Below, one piece after another: positions 57,472 through 64,000 of a DNA stretch of 64,000 bases. The notes under the pieces were generated by a model that saw only the letters and a program-made list of their open reading frames with translations, ran no database searches and was not told where the DNA came from. Positions within the stretch are counted from its first letter, which is position 1; each line of letters opens with the position of its first letter. The stretch comes from RDXT01 sp033762375 (GTDB lineage: Bacteria; Bacteroidota; Bacteroidia; J057): the NCBI GenBank assembly GCA_033762375.1, contig JANRLQ010000030.1, positions 1 through 64,000 on the forward strand. The letters are read 5' to 3'. The position numbers and the translations under genes are program-made.

Positions 57472-57923
57472 CCCCGGATATGTACAGTGCGGGCCGTAAT
57501 GCCGTTGAGCCGGAGGCGATAGGTGCCGGTACCCAGGCCGGAGAGATACATGGCACCGGTGCGGCCTTTCTGGAGGCGCAGGGCCACGAGGGTATGTCCT
57601 TCAGCATCGGTGAGTTCTACCTCGCCGCTGAAGGGTTTCGGAAACCGGAAGGTCAGTTCCTCCCGGCCGGAGCCGGTCGTAAACCCTACGGCTACCGCCG
57701 GAATCATGGGATCAGGTGCACTGATGACGGAGATAACCCGATGGCGGATTTCTGTCTCGCTGCCGGGAAGTACAGCGGGCAGGGCAACGGATTCGAGATC
57801 GTTAAATCCGGAGGCCCATACAGGGGCAATGAGATTTTGCGCAAAGACCGGGAGCGAAGCAGTAGCCAGGAAGGCAACCAGTATGAACCCTTGAGACAGA
57901 TGTCGGCAGGACTGGGTATTCAT
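57468..57923 (-). CDS. Secreted protein with T9SS-like C-terminal domain
   Basis: A 151-residue protein with a signal peptide (ILVAFLATASLPVFAQ). The last ~60 residues (FRFPKPFSGEVELTDAEG, then LSGLGTGTYRLRLNG) resemble a type A sorting domain. The short central region is unfamiliar. The ATG at 57923 is supported by a TATCTTTG element about 48 bases upstream; the longer frame to 58211 reads non-protein-like sequence. Confidence 0.7.
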   Translation of the reverse strand: MNTQSCRHLSQGFILVAFLATASLPVFAQNLIAPVWASGFNDLESVALPAVLPGSETEIRHRVISVISAPDPMIPAVAVGFTTGSGREELTFRFPKPFSGEVELTDAEGHTLVALRLQKGRTGAMYLSGLGTGTYRLRLNGITARTVHIRG

Positions 57924-57970
57924 GATAAAGAGGTTAGATCTGTACTGCGTGTGCAGCCAGGAATCGGGAG

Positions 57971-57978
57971 CAAAGATA
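57971..57978 (-). promoter_or_regulatory. -7 promoter element
   Basis: TATCTTTG on the minus strand is an exact TAnnTTTG match, about 48 bases before the ATG at 57923. No -33 TTG is at the normal distance. Confidence 0.35.
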
Positions 57979-58091
57979 GCCTTTTTTTGCTGGAATCTTG
58001 CATCGTCCCGCTGTTTTTGCCCTGTTCCTTGTGTGATATGCAATAAAACGCCTCCGAACGTCTCATTTGCAGGCCGTACCGGCAAAATGAA

Positions 58092-58117
58092 AACAGGCAG
58101 CCGTATGGCTGCCTGTT
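58092..58117 (-). terminator. secDF terminator
   Basis: AACAGGCAGCC and GGCTGCCTGTT form a perfect 11-bp stem with a 4-base loop; on the minus strand it is followed by TTCATTTTGCC. It lies 30 bases past the secDF stop. Confidence 0.8.
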
Positions 58118-58146
58118 GCATAACATAGGATTCGTTTGAACTAAGA

Positions 58147-61100
58147 TCAGGTGGTCGCAGGCTTGGCGGGAGCTGCTGCGGCAGCACCTTTGCCTTTTTC
58201 TTCCCGCTCAATCAGGTCCAGGGCAATGGCACTCGCCACAAAGATAGACGAATACGTACCGAAGCCGATGCCGACGATGATCGCAAACACAAATCCGCGG
58301 ATCACGTCACCAGCGACGAAAAACAGTACCAATGCCGCCAGCAAGGTCGTCAGTGAGGTTACGATCGTCCGGGAGATCGTCTCGTCAATCGCTGTATCAA
58401 ACGCCTGACGGGTCGTGATGGTTTTGTCCTCATTCATCCGCTCCCGAATACGGTCAAAGACTACCACGGTATCGTTGATCGAGTATCCGATGATCGTCAG
58501 CAGGGCCGCGATCATGGCCTGGTCTATCTCTACGCTGAAAGGCATGTTCACCAGGCTGAGTACGGAGAATACGCCCAGCACGATCAGTACGTCGTGGAAA
58601 AGAGAAGCCAACGCCCCGAGGCTGAGCTGCCAGCGACGGAACCGCACCAGGATATAAAGGAAGATCATCAGCAGGGAGAAAATCACCGACTGGATCGCCG
58701 CATCCCGGATATCACTTGCCACGGTAGGCCCTACGTCAGAGGTGCTCAGGATTTTTTTGGAGACACCGGGCAGGGTGTTATCCATACCCGTGAGCATCTT
58801 GGCGCCTACCTCGTCTGTTGCTGCACGGTCTTCCAGTTTGTAGCTGGTGGTGACCATGATCTGGTGATCAGAGCGGAGGGTCTTGATGACCGGTGCGTTA
58901 TTTTCAAACACCTGGGTCAGGCTCCGGCGCATCCCTTCGATCTTGTCGTTGTCGAGGGGGGCAGGCTGACCTTCCGGTGTCGTAAACTCTACGATAAACT
59001 GGCGTCCCCCTTTGAGGTCCACCCCGGTTTTGAAGCCGACGGTGAAAATTGAGATGAGCGAAATCAGGGTCAGCGCACCGGAGAAGATATAAAACCCACG
59101 CTTACGCTTGGACATCATCAGTTTGATGTTGTCAAAGGCACCTACAGTCCAGGTAAAGCCAAAGTTCAGGCTACCGCTGCCACGGTTCGCATAATACTCC
59201 AGGATCAGGCGGGTAATGATCAGTGCCGAGATCAGGGAGGCAACAATACCGATCATCAGCGCTACAGCAAACCCCCGGATCGGGCCTACCCCAAAAGAGT
59301 ACAGGACCACGCCAGTCAGGAAGGTTGTGATGTTAGAGTCCATTACGGAGGAAAAAGCATGCTCATAACCGGCTTTGATGGCCGCTTTGAGGGTTTTGCC
59401 CCCCCGCATTTCTTCCCGGATCCGCTCGAAGATCAGTACGTTGGCATCCACCGCCATACCGATCGTAAGTACGATAGCCGCGATACCCGGCAGGGTCAGG
59501 ACCACCGTGAAGGCTGCGGAACAACCGAGCACGAAGATCATCGTGCCCACCAGAGCCAGGTCAGCGATCAGACCTGAGCGTCCATAATACACGCCCATGT
59601 AGATCATCACCACGATCAGGGCGATGATAAATGACCAGGCACCCCGTGAGATATTTTCAGCACCGAGGGTCGGGCCTACGGTTTCCTCACCCGCGATACG
59701 GGCTGTTACGTCAAGCTGGCCTGCCCGCAGGACGTTGGCAAGGTCTTTGGCCTCGTCAATATCAAAGCCCCCGGCAATCTGGGAGCTACCGCCGCGGATC
59801 GGCTCGTTCACAACCGGGAAGGAATAGACAAATCCATCTAGGAGGACTGCTACGTGTTTGTTGACGTTGGCCTCGGTGATACGGGCCCACTCAGCGGTAC
59901 CTTCCTGGTTCATGCGCATGCTCACGACCGGCTGGTTATTGCTCGGATCAAAGTCCTGCCGGGCGATGGCGACTTCTTTGCCGGTGAGGACCGGGCTGCC
60001 GTCATCAAACAGGGCCAGCAACTGGAAATAATCAGAGCCTTCTTCGATAGGCTTGAAGGTCCAGGCAAACCGCATTTTGGGTGGGATCAGGGCCTTGATA
60101 TCCTCGCGGGCCAGGAGTTTGTTGATCTCAGCTGTGTCTTTGGCCAGGGCCGCACCTACGAGGGGGGTTTCGGAGTTATTTTGGTTGAAATAATCGTAGT
60201 TGGCGGGGCTCAGCAGGGCAAAAAGCGGGTTTTCGCGACGAAACTCAGCCCGGCGTGCTTCCTGCTCGGCAGGAGAGAGCTGGTCAAAGGGGATTTCGTC
60301 GGCAGAGTCGGTTGCGGCACTATCACCCGCGGCAGCTACGGCTGTGCTGTCAGGCGGGGCCGGGGTTGTTGTGCTGTCCTGAGCAGCTGAGTCCGGCGCA
60401 GCTGTAATGCCTTTGAGGCTTTCAAGCTGCTTCAGGCGGTTGTTGATATTGGTCAGCACCGGATAGGCATCGCGCCAGGAGTAAGTCGTATAAAACTCCA
60501 GTTTGGCTGTGCTGCTCAAGAGTTTACGCACACGTTCTGGTTCTTTTACGCCCGGAAGTTCCAGGAGGATACGGCCTGTACCGGGCTGTTTTTGCAGGTT
60601 AGGTGATACCACCCCAAACTGGTCAATCCGGGTACGGATGATTTCAAACGTCCGGTCAATGGCACTCTCTGCATCAGACTCCAGGATACGGGCTACATCG
60701 GCATCGGAGGTACCTACGCTGATTTCTTTGTCTTCGCTGGAAAAAAGGGCACCCAGGCTCCCGTTGGGGTAGCGTTGTTTGTAGCAATCTACAAAGATCC
60801 CCACAAACGAGCGGGACTCCTGACCGGCCTTTTGCCGTGCACACTCCAGGGCGCGGAGGAGGCTGGTGTCGTTTGGGTTGCTGGCCTGCTGGCGCAGGAT
60901 TTCGTCCACACTTACCTCCAGCGTCACAAACATTCCCCCTTGCAGGTCAAGGCCCAGGGTAAAGGAACGTTCAGTTGCCTTTTTGTAATTGTCCTGAAAG
61001 TCCTTGTCGCCCATCAGGTCATTGTACTGGTTTTCCAGTGCAGAGTCCTCAGCCGTCCAGGTAGCACGGTCAGGTTTGGTGGTCATCAGCTGATTGTAAG

Positions 61101-61221
61101 GCTCAGAGACAGACTTGAGCTTGTTGTCTGAGCTAAACTGTACGTATGTCCAGTACAGGTTGTACCCGCAGATGGCCGTAAAAATGGCCAGCAGGAAAAT
61201 AACAGTGTTCTTTTGACGCAT
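58147..61221 (-). CDS. secDF: Fused protein translocase subunit SecDF
   Basis: Inner-membrane RND-type protein of 1024 residues combining SecD and SecF, with 12 expected transmembrane helices. It uses the proton motive force to complete Sec-dependent export. SecD features include TLGLDLQGGMFVTLEV, ELPGVKEPERV and GMAVDANVLIFERIREEM; SecF features are KTGVDLKGGRQFIVEF and GYSINDTVVVFDRIRERM. A long acidic Ala/Pro/Asp linker at about 275-320 sits inside the periplasmic part. Fusion is usual in Bacteroidetes. It stands alone and ends at a terminator. Confidence 0.96.
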   Translation of the reverse strand: MRQKNTVIFLLAIFTAICGYNLYWTYVQFSSDNKLKSVSEPYNQLMTTKPDRATWTAEDSALENQYNDLMGDKDFQDNYKKATERSFTLGLDLQGGMFVTLEVSVDEILRQQASNPNDTSLLRALECARQKAGQESRSFVGIFVDCYKQRYPNGSLGALFSSEDKEISVGTSDADVARILESDAESAIDRTFEIIRTRIDQFGVVSPNLQKQPGTGRILLELPGVKEPERVRKLLSSTAKLEFYTTYSWRDAYPVLTNINNRLKQLESLKGITAAPDSAAQDSTTTPAPPDSTAVAAAGDSAATDSADEIPFDQLSPAEQEARRAEFRRENPLFALLSPANYDYFNQNNSETPLVGAALAKDTAEINKLLAREDIKALIPPKMRFAWTFKPIEEGSDYFQLLALFDDGSPVLTGKEVAIARQDFDPSNNQPVVSMRMNQEGTAEWARITEANVNKHVAVLLDGFVYSFPVVNEPIRGGSSQIAGGFDIDEAKDLANVLRAGQLDVTARIAGEETVGPTLGAENISRGAWSFIIALIVVMIYMGVYYGRSGLIADLALVGTMIFVLGCSAAFTVVLTLPGIAAIVLTIGMAVDANVLIFERIREEMRGGKTLKAAIKAGYEHAFSSVMDSNITTFLTGVVLYSFGVGPIRGFAVALMIGIVASLISALIITRLILEYYANRGSGSLNFGFTWTVGAFDNIKLMMSKRKRGFYIFSGALTLISLISIFTVGFKTGVDLKGGRQFIVEFTTPEGQPAPLDNDKIEGMRRSLTQVFENNAPVIKTLRSDHQIMVTTSYKLEDRAATDEVGAKMLTGMDNTLPGVSKKILSTSDVGPTVASDIRDAAIQSVIFSLLMIFLYILVRFRRWQLSLGALASLFHDVLIVLGVFSVLSLVNMPFSVEIDQAMIAALLTIIGYSINDTVVVFDRIRERMNEDKTITTRQAFDTAIDETISRTIVTSLTTLLAALVLFFVAGDVIRGFVFAIIVGIGFGTYSSIFVASAIALDLIEREEKGKGAAAAAPAKPATT

Positions 61222-61365
61222 AAGTCAGGTGAAAAAAGAGAAAAATAAATCGGGTAAAAGTCAAGGGAATAAGTCGCCGCACCGGGTCACCGGCACGAAC
61301 AAGTATAAGCGGCATAATGCCGGAATACGAAGTACAAATGAAGTATTACATCGGGAAAACAGACC

Positions 61366-61722
61366 TCAGGGGGCCCTGGGTCCATGTACATGTCCAGCCC
61401 ATGCCCATAAGCCGGGGGCTGGTGCAGGAGCCTGAACAATTTGTTCCTCACGGACAGGTATCGGCATCGATACATCCGTATAGATACACAGTGCAGGTCC
61501 GGCTGTTTGTGCAGGGTTGCTGATCAGGGTTTGGCAGGTCTGGGACGAATGCCAGATACCGGTTTCCTGTCCTGCGACGGGCTGGGTGTTGCGGAGGCTC
61601 ACGGCCGTAATCACCCGGAAGTAGTGATGATAGAAGCTGCGTTTGTTGATCCGGATCAGAGATACGGATGCTACAATCGCCACTGCCAGCAGCACGAGGG
61701 AATATGTGAGCCTTTTAGTCAT
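61366..61722 (-). CDS. Hypothetical small membrane-anchored protein
   Basis: A 118-residue ORF with one N-terminal helix (RLTYSLVLLAVAIVASVSLI), then a polar region with two Cys and a Pro-rich tail (APAPAPGLWAWAG). No family is recognised. Support comes from its promoter: TATATTTG at 61740-61733 with a TTG 19 bases further. The start at 61722 is only 11 bases from that element. It lies between secDF and the CoA-transferase gene. Confidence 0.55.
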   Translation of the reverse strand: MTKRLTYSLVLLAVAIVASVSLIRINKRSFYHHYFRVITAVSLRNTQPVAGQETGIWHSSQTCQTLISNPAQTAGPALCIYTDVSMPIPVREEQIVQAPAPAPGLWAWAGHVHGPRAP

Positions 61723-61732
61723 TATCGGGGAG

Positions 61733-61762
61733 CAAATATACACTTTTTTTGTCAGAAAACAA
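61733..61762 (-). promoter_or_regulatory. Promoter of the small anchored protein
   Basis: On the minus strand TTG (61762 to 61760) and an exact TATATTTG (61740 to 61733) are 19 bases apart, a full match to the Bacteroidetes consensus. Confidence 0.55.
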
Positions 61763-61865
61763 ATCTGCATCGTCCTGAAATTTCTTTCAGCTCCATTTTG
61801 TTTCACGCCTCTCGTCAGGGTATATTGCCTTTGCTTCAACAGACTTGTTTATCCCTGATCTACTT

Positions 61866-62522
61866 ATGCTGGACAAAACTGGTATCGCCCGCCGCATCGC
61901 ACAGGAACTGCGTGATGGCTGGTATGTCAACCTCGGAATCGGTATTCCCACCCTTGTCGCCAACTATGTCCCGGCGGGTATCCAGGTGGAGTTTCAGTCA
62001 GAAAACGGCATCCTCGGCATGGGACCTTTTCCGTATGCAGGGGAAGAGCGTGCTGATCTGATCAATGCCGGCAAACAAACCGTCACCCTCAAGCCGGGGG
62101 CAGCTATTTTTGACTCGGCCACGAGTTTTGCCATGATCCGTGGTCAACATGTCCAGCTTACGGTACTCGGGGCGATGGAAGTCTCTGACCAGGGGGATAT
62201 CGCCAACTGGAAGATCCCTGGCAAGATGGTCAAAGGGATGGGCGGGGCCATGGACCTGGTGGCTTCTGCCCAGAACATCATCGTAGCGATGATGCACACC
62301 AACCCGCAGGGGGAATCCAAGCTCCTCCGCGCCTGCACACTCCCGCTCACAGGCGTCGCCTGCGTCAAAAAAGTAGTCACCAACCTGGCCGTACTCGACA
62401 TCGTCCCGGAGGGATTTAAGCTCATCGAGCGGGCACCGGGGGTGTCTGTGGAGGCCATACAGGCAGCTACTGAAGGCCGGCTGGTGATTGAGGGTGAGAT
62501 TCCGGAGATGGTCCTGACCTGA
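61866..62522 (+). CDS. scoB: 3-oxoacid CoA-transferase, subunit B
   Basis: A 218-residue class I CoA-transferase B subunit, which transfers CoA from succinyl-CoA to a 3-oxoacid such as acetoacetate. The Glu thioester site is in VEFQSENGILGMG (Glu46); WYVNLGIGIPTLVANYVP and GKMVKGMGGAMDLVA are typical. The A subunit, normally adjacent, is absent here. The Met at 61866 is used; the frame is open upstream to 61845. A bidirectional terminator follows. Confidence 0.93.
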   Translation: MLDKTGIARRIAQELRDGWYVNLGIGIPTLVANYVPAGIQVEFQSENGILGMGPFPYAGEERADLINAGKQTVTLKPGAAIFDSATSFAMIRGQHVQLTVLGAMEVSDQGDIANWKIPGKMVKGMGGAMDLVASAQNIIVAMMHTNPQGESKLLRACTLPLTGVACVKKVVTNLAVLDIVPEGFKLIERAPGVSVEAIQAATEGRLVIEGEIPEMVLT

Positions 62523-62531
62523 AAAAAAATA

Positions 62532-62553
62532 GCTGGCCGGATATCCGGCCAGC
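62532..62553. terminator. Bidirectional terminator palindrome
   Basis: GCTGGCCGG, ATAT and CCGGCCAGC form a perfect 22-base palindrome between convergent scoB and the protease gene, flanked by an A run on the left that serves as a T run on the minus strand. Confidence 0.75.
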
Positions 62554-62576
62554 CCTTTACCCTGTGAAGGGTTGTC

Positions 62577-64000
62577 TTATTTATTCAGGTCCATCATGAT
62601 CTGGAGTGTCTCATAGAGGGCGGCATCCTTGCGCAGGCGGCCGTACCAGGTATCAAGTTGCTCACGGCGGAGCGGGTCCACGGTCCCTTCCAGGTCCTGT
62701 GGTACACCGGCTACGGTGAAGGCTTCGATTGTCGTCTCGATATTTTTGAACTTTTCAGCCTCGGTTTCGACTTCCTTGCGGTATGCCTCATAGGCTTCCA
62801 GGTTCAGCGGATAGCGGGACTCATCCTGGCGGCGCTTGAGACGCTCTGCGTTTTGGCCGATCAGTTCAAAGGTAGGACTTGCGCTCACACGGGTCTGGCT
62901 GGCGGCCTGGAGCTCAGCAAGTTTGCTGCCGGGATTGCGGGACCACTTGGCGTAAGGCACAGGTGAGATCTCGTCCCAGGGCATATAGTGAGCTTCTTCG
63001 CGCTCGCCGATCCCGATGCTGCTGTATTCGTCAGGGATAAGAATATCCGGTGTTACGCCTTTGACCTGGGTGGAGCCGCCATTGATGCGGTAGAATTTTT
63101 GGATGGTCAGCTTGACCTCGCCCAGGGGCTTGGCGGCGCTGTATCCGCGCTCAAACTCATCCAGGTTCACAAAGCGCTGCACGGTACCTTTACCAAAGGT
63201 AGGCATACCCACGATCAGGCCCCGGCCATAGTCCTGAATAGCAGCAGCCATGATCTCAGAGGCGGAAGCACTCAGGGCATTGACCATGACGATCAGGTTG
63301 CCGTCGTATTGTACCTGTGGGTTGCGGTCGGCGAGTATCTGGGGCATTCCCTCACGGGACTTGACCTGCACGACGGGGCCTTTGTCTATAAACAGGCCTG
63401 TCATATCCACCACATCCTGGAGTGAGCCCCCGCCATTGTCCCGCAGGTCGAGAATAATCCCGGATACCCCCTGGGTTTTGAGTTTGGCGATTTCACGCTC
63501 TACATCAGTGGCGCAGCGGCGACCGTTCCGGTCATTAAAGTCTGCATAAAACTTAGGCAGGTAGATATAGCCGATTTTTTGCCCATCGGCTCCCTGGCTC
63601 AGGATGGCAGATTTGGCATAGGTCTCTTCCAGCTCTACGATGTCCCGTACGATGGGCACCACCTGCTCTGTCCCGTCCACCTTGCGGACGGTCAGCCGGA
63701 CCTCGGTGCCTTTGGGACCCCGGATCAGCTTGACAGCCTCATCCACTTCCATCCCGACGACGTCCACAGGCTCGTTTTCGCCCTGGGCTACCTTGATGAT
63801 CAGGTCATTAACTTTCAGGTCTCCCTGGCGCGCAGAGGCACTGCCGGGTACGATATTGACAATTTTGATGTACCCGTCATCTTCGCTGAGTTGGGCTCCG
63901 ATTCCCTCCAGTTTGCCAGACATGGAGATATCAAAGTTTTCTTTGTCAGCAGGGGGGAAATAATTGGTATGCGGGTCGTAGAGGGCGGTGATGGCATTAA
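62577..64000 (-). CDS. Tail-specific (C-terminal processing) protease, partial
   Basis: The C-terminal 474 residues of a Prc/CtpA-type protease that runs off the right edge. The frame is open past the internal Met at 63923 to the window end, reading ALYDPHTNYFPP then ENFDISMSGKLEGIGAQL, a family signature. A PDZ domain (IVPGSASARQGDLKVNDLI) precedes the S41 core with GIILDLRDNGGGSL, the catalytic Ser in ALSASASEIMAAA and the Lys in FGKGTVQ. These periplasmic enzymes degrade or trim proteins with exposed nonpolar C termini. Confidence 0.93.
   Translation of the reverse strand, partial: NAITALYDPHTNYFPPADKENFDISMSGKLEGIGAQLSEDDGYIKIVNIVPGSASARQGDLKVNDLIIKVAQGENEPVDVVGMEVDEAVKLIRGPKGTEVRLTVRKVDGTEQVVPIVRDIVELEETYAKSAILSQGADGQKIGYIYLPKFYADFNDRNGRRCATDVEREIAKLKTQGVSGIILDLRDNGGGSLQDVVDMTGLFIDKGPVVQVKSREGMPQILADRNPQVQYDGNLIVMVNALSASASEIMAAAIQDYGRGLIVGMPTFGKGTVQRFVNLDEFERGYSAAKPLGEVKLTIQKFYRINGGSTQVKGVTPDILIPDEYSSIGIGEREEAHYMPWDEISPVPYAKWSRNPGSKLAELQAASQTRVSASPTFELIGQNAERLKRRQDESRYPLNLEAYEAYRKEVETEAEKFKNIETTIEAFTVAGVPQDLEGTVDPLRREQLDTWYGRLRKDAALYETLQIMMDLNK

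Noticed and set aside
57924..58211. 96-residue N-terminal extension of the small T9SS-like protein
   Set aside because: The signal peptide begins at 57923 and a TATCTTTG promoter element lies inside the extension.

Overview
The window (64 kb, moderately GC-rich by eye) reads as chromosome of a member of the Bacteroidota, most likely a Saprospiria-like lineage (the class assignment is an inference). The support is: a fused SecDF, a secreted enzyme ending in a type IX secretion (T9SS) sorting domain, a DUF4296 lipoprotein, Bacteroidetes-type PaaN, many short lipoproteins, little sign of Shine-Dalgarno sequences, and repeated matches to the Bacteroidetes promoter element TAnnTTTG just upstream of genes. 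No phage, IS element, integrase, tRNA or CRISPR array was recognised.

Layout. 1-430: end of an rRNA operon (23S 3' end, 5S, terminator). 0.6-2.8 kb: OmpR-type two-component pair. 2.9-7.5 kb: two envelope proteins, apt, an acyl-CoA dehydrogenase and a flavin amine oxidase. 7.5-11.1 kb: a large secreted alpha-amylase with a LacI-type palindrome over its putative promoter. 11.4-17.5 kb: lytic transglycosylase, a Gfo/Idh/MocA oxidoreductase, and a ComEA-like helix-hairpin-helix protein coupled to a multi-PAS histidine kinase. 17.7-19.5 kb: a tandem TraB/GumN pair, one copy lacking the motif histidines. 19.6-24.4 kb: ornithine aminotransferase, dihydrofolate reductase, DUF4296 protein and MutS2. 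24.7-27.6 kb: cysC-cysD-cysN (sulfate activation to APS/PAPS). 27.7-29.5 kb: an AT-richer island with an XRE regulator, PIN nuclease, overlapping 59-residue ORF and an orphan secreted protein. 29.7-31.7 kb: alpha/beta hydrolase, ECF sigma factor and a probable membrane partner. 31.7-36.1 kb: hisG-hisD-hisC-hisB behind a structured leader. 36.4-42.8 kb: recN, small secreted proteins, a SpoU methylase, a CoA hydrolase/transferase and paaN.

42.8-44.8 kb is an unusual non-coding region: three same-orientation copies of a composite module built from many perfect hairpins, lying on both sides of a Uma2-family nuclease gene. 45-48.9 kb holds a probable sugar or polyol catabolic group (Gfo/Idh/MocA, SDR, ROK kinase, SIS protein). 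49-50.1 kb: sufE, a DUF59 Fe-S assembly protein and yidD. 50.1-53.4 kb: a divergent MerC gene facing an ABC ATPase, an FtsX-type permease and two paralogous small exported proteins sharing a CFFCG motif; a perfect 17-bp dyad between them looks like a metal-responsive operator. This is the best candidate for an under-described system. 53.4-64 kb: cytochrome c lipoprotein, purple-acid-phosphatase-like enzyme, beta-lactamase-fold hydrolase, a small secreted protein, secDF, a small anchored protein, a CoA-transferase B subunit, and a tail-specific protease that runs off the right edge.

Genes are mostly in short co-directional runs with 4-14 bp overlaps, separated by strong hairpin terminators, several of them bidirectional between convergent genes. 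All functions are read from motifs and family knowledge; no database search was run.
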